From positions 1-64,000 of the forward strand of contig NZ_JAHZPU010000010.1 of assembly GCF_019929575.1 (NCBI RefSeq): a DNA stretch of 64,000 nucleotides. The letters run 5' to 3'. A program made the position numbers and the translations under genes. Shown in pieces: positions 54,926 to 64,000 of this stretch (positions within the stretch are counted from its first letter, which is position 1; the number at the start of each line of letters is the position of its first letter). This DNA comes from Streptococcus infantis. Lineage in GTDB: Bacteria; Bacillota; Bacilli; Lactobacillales; Streptococcaceae. Under the pieces are notes generated by a model that saw nothing but the letters and a program-made list of their open reading frames with translations, ran no database searches and was not told where the DNA came from.

Positions 54926-56212
54926 TTATCGACTCTGTGATTGTTGAGTTGTTTGGTTTTGATTCCCTTGCTCTTCTTGTTTTTTCTTTTCTTCTTCCAG
55001 CTTTTTCTTTTCCTCTTCTTTGGCTTTGATTCTGGCATCTTCTAAAGCCTTATCTGCCAGGCTATAACTATAAATCCCAACTTCCATATCAATACCGCTC
55101 GGAACTGTTAATTGGGGCTTAATCTTGCTATAGTAAGGCAATTTTTTGCCTAGTTCTGATAAGGGAACCAAAATCTCATCCGTATCATACATGGTAATCT
55201 TGAGTAGATCACTCGTTACACTAGTTGGAGCCAATTCAATCGTTTTGATAGCCTGCTTAATCTCTGGAGAAACTTCAGCAAGTTGTCCAATTAAGGTCTT
55301 GACTTGCTGCTCATCGTTAAACAGTACAGACATATAGGTTTCTGGAAGACTGACTAGACTAACTGAACTAGTTTCCACCGTACCACTAGAAAGAATCGGA
55401 TAATGATCCTCTCCTGAAACATAATAGGCTACAATCCCGTACTCCTTGACCTGGATGGTGAAATTTGTCGGGAATTGATAGTGAATGCTAGCAGATTCAA
55501 TCCAGTGATTAGACTTAATCATCTCAGCATGTTTGTCTTTATTGAGGAGTAGACCAAAGGTATAGTCACTATCACGAATCCTTGAAGCCTCTTTGATTTG
55601 GTCTGCATTGGTCTCTACAGTACCAGTAACCTCTATGTTTTTCAAAGTTGAGTATGGCGTCAAGAGATAGATGGAAAAGAACAAGACAAGCAAACTTGGG
55701 ATTAGAATCGTAACAGCACGCCAGATATGAACACTTGGAATAGAAGGCTTAGCAATCTTTTTCTTAGACTTAGATCTCTTTTCTTCTACTTTTGTTTCAT
55801 TAGACGTTTCTTCAGATTTTTCATCCTCTTCTTCTACTTGTTCTGGTTCAGTAGTTTCCTCCTCATTCTCAGGAGAGGACTGGTCTTCTGCACTCTCCTT
55901 CTGCTCTTCAGGATTAGAATCTGAGGTCTCTTCTGCCTCAGTATCTTCAGATAAGTCTGACTCTTGTTCTTCCTTTGTCTCTTCTTCAGCCTTTTTGCGC
56001 AGATATTCACGGTTCTGCTTCTGCCACTCTGATAAGGTGGCTTCTTCTTCTAGAGCTTTTGCCGCTTCTTTTTTATTGGTATCTGCTTGGGCCTTTTCTT
56101 TGGCTAGTTGGGCCTCTTCTTCAGCTTTTTTTTTAAGATATTCTTGATTTCGTTTTTGCCACTCTGACAATTCCTTGCCTTGAGTTGGCTCTTGTTTCTT
56201 ATCCTTTGACAT
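54926..56212 (-). CDS. divIB: Cell-division protein DivIB/FtsQ
   Basis: A 428-residue bitopic membrane protein. The cytoplasmic N-terminus of about 165 residues is acidic and disordered and holds two copies of an LSEWQK-x-N-x-EYL-x-KKAEEE motif (near residues 15 and 60). One TM helix follows (about 168-186), then the extracellular POTRA domain starting LKNIEVTGT, the beta domain and a lysine/glutamine-rich tail. It bridges FtsL/DivIC with the septal synthase. It lies after murD-murG with 9 bases between murG and its ATG, the usual dcw order in streptococci. Confidence 0.93.
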   Translation of the reverse strand: MSKDKKQEPTQGKELSEWQKRNQEYLKKKAEEEAQLAKEKAQADTNKKEAAKALEEEATLSEWQKQNREYLRKKAEEETKEEQESDLSEDTEAEETSDSNPEEQKESAEDQSSPENEEETTEPEQVEEEDEKSEETSNETKVEEKRSKSKKKIAKPSIPSVHIWRAVTILIPSLLVLFFSIYLLTPYSTLKNIEVTGTVETNADQIKEASRIRDSDYTFGLLLNKDKHAEMIKSNHWIESASIHYQFPTNFTIQVKEYGIVAYYVSGEDHYPILSSGTVETSSVSLVSLPETYMSVLFNDEQQVKTLIGQLAEVSPEIKQAIKTIELAPTSVTSDLLKITMYDTDEILVPLSELGKKLPYYSKIKPQLTVPSGIDMEVGIYSYSLADKALEDARIKAKEEEKKKLEEEKKKQEEQGNQNQTTQQSQSR

Positions 56213-56221
56213 CGATTTTCC

Positions 56222-57280
56222 TTATGATAGTTCTTTTTTTAGTAGCGCATAAAAATCCGCCACAGATTTTAATTCATGAGAATTCTTCATCGTGCTCTGG
56301 TAGTCTTCTTTGTGAGTCAAAAGCTTGCTTACCTTTTCTTCTAAAGTAGACAAGGTCAAATCGCTCTCTTGCAACTCCTCAGCATAGCCTTTTTTTACAA
56401 AGTAAGCTGCATTTTCAATCTGGTCTCCACGGCTGGCTTCACGCCCTAGAGGGACAATGACATGCAATTTAGCCATGGCAAGAAGTTCAAAAATAGTATT
56501 GGCACCACCACGAGTGATGACTACATCAGCCATATTCATGAGCGGTTGATAGAGTTCAGTCACGTAGTCAACACGGTAGAGGTTTGAACTTAGTTCATTT
56601 AAGCTAGCATCCCCTGTTAGGTTGATGATATTATAACGACTAGACAGCTCTTCCTTGTGGTCTGTAACTAATTGGTTAAAGACACGCGCACCAGCAGAAC
56701 CTCCGACGAAAAGAAGAGTTGGTAGCTTATCATTGAAAGAAGTTCGGATATCCACCATTTCTTCAGGTTCTTCCATAATTGGACCAGAAATCTTAGTCAC
56801 AGCTCCAACGTGCTCTACCTTAGTGAGACTAGACGCTTGTTCAAAAGTAGAGTACATCTTGGTCGCAAACTTATAAGCGATTTTATTGGCCAAGCCCATA
56901 GAGAGGTCAGACTCGTGGATAAAGACTGGTACTCTACATACTCGTGCCGCGATAACAGGCGGAACAGATACAAATCCACCCTTAGAAAAGAGGGCTTGTG
57001 GACGAAGACGGAGCATGATAAAGAGCGATTGAAGAATTCCAAAAGCAACCTTAAAGACGTCAACCATGTTTTGCCATGAGAAATATCGACGTAATTTCCC
57101 TGTAGCAATAGAATGGAAGGTGACATCTAAACCTGACTTGAGAATTTCATGATGCTCAATTCCGTTCTTATCACCAATATAGTGGACTTCCCAGCCATCT
57201 TCGATGAACTTGGGCATTAACAAAAGGTTGAGGGTGACGTGTCCAACTGTTCCCCCACCTGTAAATACTATCTTTTTCAT
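56222..57280 (-). CDS. murG: UDP-GlcNAc:undecaprenyl-PP-MurNAc-pentapeptide transferase MurG
   Basis: A 352-residue GT28 glycosyltransferase converting lipid I to lipid II at the inner face of the membrane. [16 protein letters not shown] is the N-terminal glycine-rich loop, [14 protein letters not shown] the second, and [13 protein letters not shown] the UDP-GlcNAc site. Begins one base after the murD stop. Confidence 0.97.
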   Translation of the reverse strand: MKKIVFTGGGTVGHVTLNLLLMPKFIEDGWEVHYIGDKNGIEHHEILKSGLDVTFHSIATGKLRRYFSWQNMVDVFKVAFGILQSLFIMLRLRPQALFSKGGFVSVPPVIAARVCRVPVFIHESDLSMGLANKIAYKFATKMYSTFEQASSLTKVEHVGAVTKISGPIMEEPEEMVDIRTSFNDKLPTLLFVGGSAGARVFNQLVTDHKEELSSRYNIINLTGDASLNELSSNLYRVDYVTELYQPLMNMADVVITRGGANTIFELLAMAKLHVIVPLGREASRGDQIENAAYFVKKGYAEELQESDLTLSTLEEKVSKLLTHKEDYQSTMKNSHELKSVADFYALLKKELS

Positions 57281-57281
57281 A

Positions 57282-58634
57282 TTATCCTTTTAGCTCCTCA
57301 ACTGTAGCAAGGAAAAGATCTCCACGTACTTCAAAGTTAGCATACATATCCCAGCTTGCGTTAGCAGGACTGAGGAGAACGACATCACCCTCTTCTGCAA
57401 GTTCATAAGCCTTGCAAGTTGCATCAGCAATATCTGTCGCGTCGACATAGGCTACACCTGCCTTATCTGCCGCACGCTTCACACGCTTTGCAGACTGACC
57501 GAGGATGACCATTTTCTTAAGTCCTGTAATATCCGGAACCAACTCGTCAAACTCATTGCCACGGTCTAAACCACCCGCAATCAAGATAACCTTGCTATTG
57601 TCAAATCCAGACAAGGCTTTTTGAGTGGCTAAGATATTGGTCGACTTGCTATCATTATAGAATTTTACACCCTTGATTTCATCAACATACTGGAGACGGT
57701 GCTTAACACCACCAAAGGCTGACAAGGTTTCCTTGATGGTTTCATTGTCAACACCACGAAGTTTAGCAACGGCAATGGTTGCAAGAGCATTTTCCACATT
57801 GTGGCTACCTGGAACACCGATTTCATCAGCTGCCATAACCTTCTCACCACGGAAGTAGAGAAGACCATCTTCAAGATAGGCTCCATCAACCTTTTCAAGT
57901 GTTGAGAATGGTACTACAGTCGCGTTTGTCTTTGTCGCAAGTTCTTTACCCAATTCCTGGTTGAAGTTCAAGACAAGGTAATCAGCTGCCGTCATATTGC
58001 TTTGGATATTCCACTTAGCTTCGACATAAGCTTCAAAAGAACCGTGATAGTCAATATGTGTTGGCATAAGGTTCGTGATAACGGCAATCTCTGGATGGAA
58101 TTCTTGGATGCCCATCAATTGGAAAGATGATAACTCCATGACAAGGGTATCCTTATGAGTCGCTGTTTGAGCCACTTGACTAGCAGGAAAACCGATATTA
58201 CCAGACAAAAGTCCATTTTGGCCTGCAGCAGTCAGAACTTCTCCAATCATGGTTGTAGTCGTTGTCTTCCCATTTGAACCAGTAATACCAACGATTGGTG
58301 CATCGGAAATCAAGTAGGCCAACTCAACCTCAGTTAAGACTGGAATGCCTTTTTCTAGTGCTTTTTCAATCATCGGATTGCTATAAGGAATTCCTGGATT
58401 TTTTACCATGAGGGCGAAATCTTCATCCAACAATTCCAAAGGATGGCCGCCAGTGACAACCTTGATTCCCTCTTCCAAAAGGCTCTGAGCTGCTGGATTT
58501 TCCTCAAAAGGCTTACCATCATTAACTGTCACAATGGCACCTAACTTGTCTAAAAGACGAGCTGCAGATTCACCAGATTTAGCCAAACCTAGAACTAATA
58601 CTTTCTTATTTTCAAATTGATCAATTCGTTTCAT
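57282..58634 (-). CDS. murD: UDP-N-acetylmuramoylalanine--D-glutamate ligase MurD
   Basis: A 450-residue Mur ligase adding D-glutamate. [15 protein letters not shown] at the N-terminus, P-loop [14 protein letters not shown], and C-terminal [15 protein letters not shown] with [18 protein letters not shown] (quoted in parts). Starts the murD-murG-divIB unit. An intrinsic terminator just upstream separates it from the ABC transporter. Confidence 0.97.
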   Translation of the reverse strand: MKRIDQFENKKVLVLGLAKSGESAARLLDKLGAIVTVNDGKPFEENPAAQSLLEEGIKVVTGGHPLELLDEDFALMVKNPGIPYSNPMIEKALEKGIPVLTEVELAYLISDAPIVGITGSNGKTTTTTMIGEVLTAAGQNGLLSGNIGFPASQVAQTATHKDTLVMELSSFQLMGIQEFHPEIAVITNLMPTHIDYHGSFEAYVEAKWNIQSNMTAADYLVLNFNQELGKELATKTNATVVPFSTLEKVDGAYLEDGLLYFRGEKVMAADEIGVPGSHNVENALATIAVAKLRGVDNETIKETLSAFGGVKHRLQYVDEIKGVKFYNDSKSTNILATQKALSGFDNSKVILIAGGLDRGNEFDELVPDITGLKKMVILGQSAKRVKRAADKAGVAYVDATDIADATCKAYELAEEGDVVLLSPANASWDMYANFEVRGDLFLATVEELKG

Positions 58635-58684
58635 ATCTAGAACTCCATTTCTACTCTTACTATTTTACCATTTTTATGAAAATA

Positions 58685-58707
58685 AAAAAGCCACAAAGGG
58701 CTTTCTT
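58685..58707 (-). terminator. Terminator of the FtsX-type ABC transporter operon
   Basis: AAAGCCC/GTGGCTTT-type stem followed by a TTTTTTATTTT run on the minus strand. Confidence 0.78.
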
Positions 58708-58729
58708 ATTTGTTTTTATCCTCTACCAA

Positions 58730-61435
58730 CTATTCTACGGACTTGAGGGCTTCTAACATATCCACCTTTCGGAGATAATGATTGACAAAAACTCCTAGGA
58801 TGGTCAAAATGACACTGACGGCTAGAACTGGGATGAGATAAATTTCCCAGCCGACCTTTGGTTGAAAACGGAAGGTGCCGGGTGCGATCATCTGAATGAG
58901 AAATTGATGGAGATAATATCCTGAGACCAAACCTACAATCATTCCAACCAGTGACAGTATGATGGTCTCACGATAGATATAAAGTGTCACTTCTTTGTTA
59001 TGAAAACCAAGAACCTTGATAGTTGAGAGTTCCCGAATCCGTTCAGCAACATTGATATTTGTGAGATTATAGAGAATTACAATGGCGAGTAACACCGATA
59101 CCAGCACCAAAATCGCCATGGTATGATTCAGAGAATTTGCAAAACTTTCAAAGAGTTGAATGGTTGAGGCATTTTGAACGAGGCCACTGACAGCAGCTAG
59201 ATCCATAAATTCTCCTGCGACGGTTTCAGTATTGACTTCACTTTTATCCTTGAGTTGGACCAGATAAGTATTCATCTTGGGAGCTTGACCATAAATTTCC
59301 TCATAGGTCGCCTGATTCATATAAATAAAATGGCCCACATAGTGCTCGGTAATGGCTCCAACCTTAAAGGTTTTTCCATCTATTGTAAAGTTGTCACCAA
59401 GGGAAACTCCTGCCAACTGGGCTAATTTTTCAGTCAAGACAACTCCGTTAGATAAGCTCAGCTTTTCCCCATTTTTTTCTAAATGGACAAAGGGAGCTAG
59501 ATCATCTTGATCCGTTACCATCATGGTCACTGTCTGAATTCCTGCCTTGCCAGTATACTTTTCTTCCAGCTGCTTGGAAGAAATCAATCGATAGCTTTCA
59601 ACTTCATCACTCTGCAATTTTTCTTCTAGCTTTGCCTTATCAGAATCTGAAGCTCGAGAATTGACAGAGAGAATCATCTGATATTGTTGCAGATCCTTAA
59701 ACTGCCTGTCAGCAACTCCTACCACAGAGGATTGAATACCAAGCCCTGCAAAGAGGAGAGCTACTGAACCTGCAACCCCCAAAATGGTCATCAGCATGCG
59801 TTGTTTGTAACGGAAAATATTGCGGGCAGTTACCTTTTGGGTAAAGTTCAAATGAGACCAGATAAAGGTTATCCGCTCCAAGAAAATCTTTGAGCCCTTG
59901 ACTGGCGGCTTGGGTAGTAATAATTGTGCTGCTTCTTCATGTAATTCTCTACGAGATACAAGGTAAGCAGGTAGGACACTTGCCACTAAGCTTAGCCCCA
60001 GAGCTAAACAACTATAGGTCCAGTAGAAATACTGCTGACTCTCTCCAACAATCATCCGCACAGTGATGATATGCGAAATAGTAGGTGCTAGGATGTAGTG
60101 ACCAATCAGAATTCCTAGTAGGGTGCCTAGAGTACCAGCAACTAGACCGTAAATTACAAACTTAGCAATGATATCCTTGCTATGGTAGCCTAGTGCTTTG
60201 AAAATCCCTGCATTGGTCCTTTCCTCGTCTACAAATCGTGTCATGGTGGTAAAGGTAACCATGGCTGCTACGGCATAGAGAACAACTGGGAAGATATTCC
60301 CTACGGCACGAATACTCATGGCCGAGTTACTATACATGAGATAACCTTGACCAGTAGGAGAACTCTTTCGATTGTAGACATGATAGCTTGGCTCTGTCAG
60401 AGCATTGACCTCATCCTGACTGGTCTGCCACTTAGCCTTTTCCTTAGTAAGATCTGTTTCGGCTTGGCTCAGCTTTTCCTTTTCTTGCTTTAGTTGGTCT
60501 TTTGCTTCTTCTAACTGACTAGTGGCTTGACTTTTTTGTGGTTCTGGTAGTTGGCTTACTTGATTTTCTTGAGCTTGTAGACGCGTTTCAATTTCTTGCA
60601 GGCGTTTCTTGCCAGCTGTCAAGTTGGTCTCTGCCTCGTCTAGTTGTTTCTTGCCTTCATCAAGGGACTCTTGGGCATCCTTCTTCATTTTCTCTAGCCG
60701 CGCTTGTCCATTATCAGCAACTAGTTCCTTTAAAGTCTCCTCTTCTTCCTCTAGCTTCTTTTCGTAATCACTAGAAAAAGGATTGACATCTGTTAGGCTA
60801 GCAAAACGCAGGCGGGCAATCGTGTAAACAGAGCTCTTAAAATTTTCTTCAGTTACAACACCATATGCTGCTAAGTTCCCATTACCACTGGCTGAACTCC
60901 CCATATCTGATTTTGAAAAAATATCTGGAGAGTGGATAAAGCCTGTAATGGTATAGCTATCTCGCTTCAACTGAGAATTACTGCCCTTTTTTTGACTCAA
61001 ATGAATGACTTGACCAATCTGATAGCGATCTTTCCAAAAGTCCGCCAAGGCTAGTTCATCTTCTTGCTCAGGCAAACGCCCTTGGGTCACCTCAAATTTT
61101 GAAATTTTATCAGTATTTGAAAAGATTCGTATGGCATCTTCACTATTTGCCAGAGTCAAATCTGTCATATAACCAAATTCAACATCTGCTCCCGTATGGT
61201 TTTGCAATTCTTCTTGGTCTGCCTGATCAAGCCCATAATCTCCTATGACGGTCACATCTGCCGTATTAGTATCTTTCAGATAAGCCCAAGCTGTTCGCTC
61301 CATATTGGGACTGGCTACTTTTAGACCAACCACGGCTAAAGAACCTAACATCATCAGAGTTAGGATGGATATAAACCGTCCCTTTGAACCTGTGAAAGAC
61401 TGGAGCAGGTCTTTCCAATATGTCTTTCTTTTCAT
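58730..61435 (-). CDS. Large FtsX-type ABC transporter permease with extracellular coiled coil
   Basis: A 901-residue permease. One N-terminal TM helix (about 20-40), a large extracellular part with a coiled coil from about 225 to 340 (repeated KKQLDEAETNL, QLEEAKDQLKQEKEKL), a first FtsX domain with three helices, a linker, a second extracellular part and a second FtsX domain near the C-terminus. This layout resembles exporters or mechanotransmitters acting on peptides, lipoproteins or lipids. The ATG at 61435 overlaps the region of the ATPase stop and has GGAG upstream; a longer frame to 61504 lies inside the ATPase gene. Substrate unknown. Confidence 0.88.
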   Translation of the reverse strand: MKRKTYWKDLLQSFTGSKGRFISILTLMMLGSLAVVGLKVASPNMERTAWAYLKDTNTADVTVIGDYGLDQADQEELQNHTGADVEFGYMTDLTLANSEDAIRIFSNTDKISKFEVTQGRLPEQEDELALADFWKDRYQIGQVIHLSQKKGSNSQLKRDSYTITGFIHSPDIFSKSDMGSSASGNGNLAAYGVVTEENFKSSVYTIARLRFASLTDVNPFSSDYEKKLEEEEETLKELVADNGQARLEKMKKDAQESLDEGKKQLDEAETNLTAGKKRLQEIETRLQAQENQVSQLPEPQKSQATSQLEEAKDQLKQEKEKLSQAETDLTKEKAKWQTSQDEVNALTEPSYHVYNRKSSPTGQGYLMYSNSAMSIRAVGNIFPVVLYAVAAMVTFTTMTRFVDEERTNAGIFKALGYHSKDIIAKFVIYGLVAGTLGTLLGILIGHYILAPTISHIITVRMIVGESQQYFYWTYSCLALGLSLVASVLPAYLVSRRELHEEAAQLLLPKPPVKGSKIFLERITFIWSHLNFTQKVTARNIFRYKQRMLMTILGVAGSVALLFAGLGIQSSVVGVADRQFKDLQQYQMILSVNSRASDSDKAKLEEKLQSDEVESYRLISSKQLEEKYTGKAGIQTVTMMVTDQDDLAPFVHLEKNGEKLSLSNGVVLTEKLAQLAGVSLGDNFTIDGKTFKVGAITEHYVGHFIYMNQATYEEIYGQAPKMNTYLVQLKDKSEVNTETVAGEFMDLAAVSGLVQNASTIQLFESFANSLNHTMAILVLVSVLLAIVILYNLTNINVAERIRELSTIKVLGFHNKEVTLYIYRETIILSLVGMIVGLVSGYYLHQFLIQMIAPGTFRFQPKVGWEIYLIPVLAVSVILTILGVFVNHYLRKVDMLEALKSVE

Positions 61436-61436
61436 C

Positions 61437-62138
61437 TCAGTACTCCAAATCATCAATATCCTGTGGTTGAGGATTGAGGACAACACTCTTGACACTGGCA
61501 TCATGCATCTGAATCACCCGATCAGCTATAGGAGCTAGAGAAGCGTTATGGGTCACGATGATAACGGTGGTTCCTTTTTTGCGTGACATATCTTGAAGAA
61601 TCTTTAGAACCTGCTTACCAGTCTGGTAGTCCAAAGCTCCCGTTGGTTCATCACAAAGGAGAATTTTAGGATTTTTAGCCACTGCTCGGGCAATGGAGAC
61701 CCGTTGTTGCTCACCACCTGATAGCTGGGCTGGAAAATTATTAAGACGGTGTCCTAATCCTACATCCTTGAGAACCTGTTCTGGATCCAAGGCATCTGAG
61801 ACTATTTCTGATGCCAGCTCGACATTTTCCTTAGCAGTCAAGTTAGAAACCAGGTTGTAAAATTGAAAGACAAAGCCAACATCATCTCTCCGATAGTTTG
61901 TTCTCTGATGAGATGTATAGTTAGAAATGTTAGTCCCATCAACCCAAACTTGCCCTTCATCATTTGTATCCATCCCACCTAGAATATTCAAAACTGTTGA
62001 CTTTCCTGCTCCAGATGAACCAAGGATAATGACCAGTTCTCCCTTTTCAATCTCGAAGTTGACATCGCGATTTGCTACAATTTCTGTATCACCAGTATGA
62101 TACCTCTTATAGCTATTTTTCATTTCAATATAAGCCAT
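61437..62138 (-). CDS. ABC transporter ATPase (LolD/MacB type)
   Basis: A 233-residue ATPase: Walker [10 protein letters not shown], signature LSGGEQQRV, Walker [13 protein letters not shown], the set usual for LolD/MacB partners of FtsX-type permeases. GGAGGAG precedes the ATG. A TATAAT box at 62175-62180 is a possible promoter. Its stop is one base from the permease start. Confidence 0.93.
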   Translation of the reverse strand: MAYIEMKNSYKRYHTGDTEIVANRDVNFEIEKGELVIILGSSGAGKSTVLNILGGMDTNDEGQVWVDGTNISNYTSHQRTNYRRDDVGFVFQFYNLVSNLTAKENVELASEIVSDALDPEQVLKDVGLGHRLNNFPAQLSGGEQQRVSIARAVAKNPKILLCDEPTGALDYQTGKQVLKILQDMSRKKGTTVIIVTHNASLAPIADRVIQMHDASVKSVVLNPQPQDIDDLEY

Positions 62139-62194
62139 CCTATCTCCTCCTCTTCTATCCCTATTTTCATCTTTATTATAACTCTTTTGATAGC

Positions 62195-62224
62195 AAAAAA
62201 GCCATCTAATGATGACTTTTTTTG
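62195..62224 (-). terminator. Terminator after the ABC-2-like permease
   Basis: AAAAGTCATC/GATGGCTTTT-type stem with long T tracts on both sides, about 120 bases after the permease stop at 62344. Confidence 0.7.
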
Positions 62225-62343
62225 GCTCATATTTTGAGAGTCTCCTGAGATTCGTTTCCCCTCATTTTTCATAGCTAACAATGATTCGGATGTTCTTCTT
62301 ATTCTTGATTGCATGAAGTAGTTATCAAGTGGAAATAGGAAAA

Positions 62344-63528
62344 CTAACACCTATTTAACATACTCTTTTTTCGTGAATTTCCCAAACTTTCGATAAATAG
62401 AATTCCCAATAGCAAAAGAATTATCGTGCAAGGCAGTAAGACCACCCCCATGCCCCAATTTAGATTGACATTATCAATCTGCTTAGGTAATCTTCCAGAC
62501 AAAATCTCCACTGAACGTAAGTAAGTAAAGGGAATCAGATGGGCAATCCTCTGAAGAGGCTGAATGGTTTGGATGCCAAACAATAAGCCAACTATCCCAA
62601 TTAAGGAAATAAAGAGGACAGGCATTTTTTGCTTAAAAAAGTATGCAATCAAGTAGACGACTTCCACAATAACGATAAAAGCCAAGAAAGTTAAGAGCAA
62701 GCTAGGAAATAACACATCTTGTATCGTTCCGATAGTTACCTCTTGATTCGTTAAGCTATAGAATGGGTATGGATAATCTAACTGTCCAAAACCACTTATC
62801 AGACTTCCCACTAGAAAAGAAAATCCGCTGATTCCGATAAACAGCACAGTTACATAACCCACTCCAACTCCAAGAGAGGATATTGCAAATGTCACTTTTG
62901 AAAAAGGATATAATTGAGCTGTATCCAGATGATTTTGATATCTTTCTGCGAACAGTTGCGTTAGCATAAAAATAATAGCAACCACAAACAAGGTTGGGAT
63001 GATAGCCTCTAAAATCCAGACAATCTGATCAATCCCGTGGGTCGGAAACTCCAAAGTATGTGCTTTTATGTTCAAGGGATACAGGGCTTGGTAAGTCTTT
63101 CGTTCGCGGTCAACCGCCATTTTTAAGTCAGAACTAGCAGTCAGTTCCTTTGATAAAATTTCATAACTCTTCTCTACATCTTGCCACTGCAAATAGTAGG
63201 CTTCTTTCCAGCGCCCTTCCTTTAATAAAGTCAGAATTTCTGTCTTTTGAGTCAAATGATTTTTTTGCGAGTCTAAATTTTCTTTAGCAAACTGGTATTC
63301 CTCCGAGCTGGTGTCAGATATTTGGGAGAGTTTCTCTTCATATTCATTGATGACTCTCTCATTTTTTACAAGACGGGTTTCCAACTCGCTCTCCAAGCTG
63401 ACGGAGTTTGCAGTCTGACTATTTAAATAAAAGGTAACACCGAGTCCAGATACAAATAAAGCTAAGATAATCCAGTTTAAGCGACTTTTGAAAACTTTTT
63501 TTAATAAAAATAGACTAACATCTTTCAT
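62344..63528 (-). CDS. ABC-2-like membrane permease
   Basis: A 394-residue membrane protein: one N-terminal helix (about 18-38), an extracellular helical part of about 120 residues rich in Glu/Lys/Gln, then five to six hydrophobic segments from about residue 170. The layout is that of ABC-2 type permeases of antibiotic or bacteriocin exporters. It starts three bases after the ATPase stop, so they form one exporter. Substrate unknown; there is no adjacent peptide gene within the window. Confidence 0.8.
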   Translation of the reverse strand: MKDVSLFLLKKVFKSRLNWIILALFVSGLGVTFYLNSQTANSVSLESELETRLVKNERVINEYEEKLSQISDTSSEEYQFAKENLDSQKNHLTQKTEILTLLKEGRWKEAYYLQWQDVEKSYEILSKELTASSDLKMAVDRERKTYQALYPLNIKAHTLEFPTHGIDQIVWILEAIIPTLFVVAIIFMLTQLFAERYQNHLDTAQLYPFSKVTFAISSLGVGVGYVTVLFIGISGFSFLVGSLISGFGQLDYPYPFYSLTNQEVTIGTIQDVLFPSLLLTFLAFIVIVEVVYLIAYFFKQKMPVLFISLIGIVGLLFGIQTIQPLQRIAHLIPFTYLRSVEILSGRLPKQIDNVNLNWGMGVVLLPCTIILLLLGILFIESLGNSRKKSMLNRC

Positions 63529-63531
63529 AAA

Positions 63532-64000
63532 CTAAACCTCTTCTATTTGCCCCTGATGAATGGTTACTACTCTATCGCAGACATCAACCAACTCTTCCTT
63601 ATAGTGGGAACTTAAAAGAACCAGCTGTTCTTGTCTATCGATTTGTACTAGCCTATCAAAAAACTTCTGTCGATAATACTCATCTAAGCCATTTGTAATC
63701 TCATCCATAAGCCAGCATTTCGCCTGACTGAGGAAATACATGGCAATCACCAAGCGTTGCTTCATGCCTAAGGAATACTTGCGAATGGGAAGACTGATAT
63801 AATCAGACATTTCCCAATAGGCAATTTCATCCCTCAAGTTCAGACCTGACTTCCAGATGTTTTTGATAAGACGAAGGTAGTCCATCCCACTTAAGTTTCC
63901 ATCCAGCCATTCAATACTCTCATAATAAAATAAAGAAGGAGGGGCTGCAATATTTCCACTACTTATAGGAATTAAATTGCTAATGGCGCGGAAAAGTGTC
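63532..64000 (-). CDS. ABC transporter ATPase, N-terminus beyond the window edge
   Basis: Partial ATPase, at least 155 residues. Reading in from the edge gives TLFRAISNLIPISSG, the continuation of a Walker A GKTTL, which lies outside. The signature is degenerate, YSLGMKQRL, and Walker B is CWLMDEITNGLDE. An ATG at 63885 is internal and not the start. Pairs with the downstream ABC-2-like permease. Confidence 0.88.
   Translation of the reverse strand, partial: TLFRAISNLIPISSGNIAAPPSLFYYESIEWLDGNLSGMDYLRLIKNIWKSGLNLRDEIAYWEMSDYISLPIRKYSLGMKQRLVIAMYFLSQAKCWLMDEITNGLDEYYRQKFFDRLVQIDRQEQLVLLSSHYKEELVDVCDRVVTIHQGQIEEV

Noticed and set aside
62120..62350. Minus-strand open frame of 76 codons upstream of the ABC ATPase
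   Set aside because: It overlaps the upstream permease terminator, the promoter region and the start of the ATPase, has no ribosome site, and its product resembles nothing.

Overview
The window reads as chromosomal DNA of a mitis-group streptococcus, either Streptococcus pneumoniae or a close relative such as S. mitis. Three things support this. It carries BOX elements (five copies) and three copies of a second short repeat of about 176 bp. It has the spxB, cupA-copA, aliB and DivIB gene set. It makes lysine-type peptidoglycan, judged from the DDPN motif in MurE. There is no rRNA, tRNA, prophage, integrase, complete insertion sequence or CRISPR array. About 64 protein genes (including two degenerate ones) fill the window, most of them on the minus strand.

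Region 1 (1-26.4 kb). This part holds a HAD-phosphatase remnant, an acetyltransferase and a frameshifted amino-acid permease. It continues with greA, mltG, two acetyltransferases, murC, a disordered small protein and a SNF2 helicase. Then come a MetC-like/aminotransferase pair, the oligopeptide lipoprotein aliB and the divergent flippase/murE pair. The rest is ppaC, a GIY-YIG/methyltransferase pair, an S1-domain protein, a HAD-cyclophilin fusion and rpsF-ssb-rpsR, which ends in an array of seven alternating terminator hairpins. Peptidoglycan synthesis (mltG, murC, murE, flippase) is the main theme.

Region 2 (26.4-41 kb). It contains a CBS-ACT protein, the branched-chain amino-acid transporter livJHMGF with a CodY box inside its promoter, ylbG, clpP with a perfect CtsR operator, upp, a dCMP deaminase and a TetR/DegV divergent pair. 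These are followed by a flavoprotein, a DUF1697 protein, a Nudix hydrolase, a TipA-like MerR regulator on a classic 19-bp-spacer promoter, and a sodium:neurotransmitter-type symporter. From memory of pneumococcal gene order, regions 1 and 2 lie on opposite replichores in reference pneumococci, so an inversion junction falls near 26.43-26.45 kb.

Region 3 (41-54.9 kb). It covers central metabolism and stress: manA, a 6-phospho-beta-glucosidase, a small membrane protein, a VOC protein, pyruvate oxidase spxB, the copper operon copY-cupA-copA with two cop boxes, a polar amino-acid ABC transporter, and pyrF-pyrE behind a PyrR-type attenuator.

Region 4 (54.9-64 kb). It holds divIB, murG and murD of the division and cell-wall cluster, an ABC transporter with a 901-residue FtsX-type permease, and a second ABC exporter cut by the window edge.

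The main unexplained signals are structural. Four of five BOX copies are flanked by a 3-bp TNA direct repeat, and three of them sit exactly after a TAA stop codon. One BOX is nested in a second repeat. Seven hairpins alternate A/B behind rpsR. Three genes have a promoter so close that their mRNA should start at or next to the start codon. A TipA-like gene carries an internal ribosome site for its ligand-binding half.
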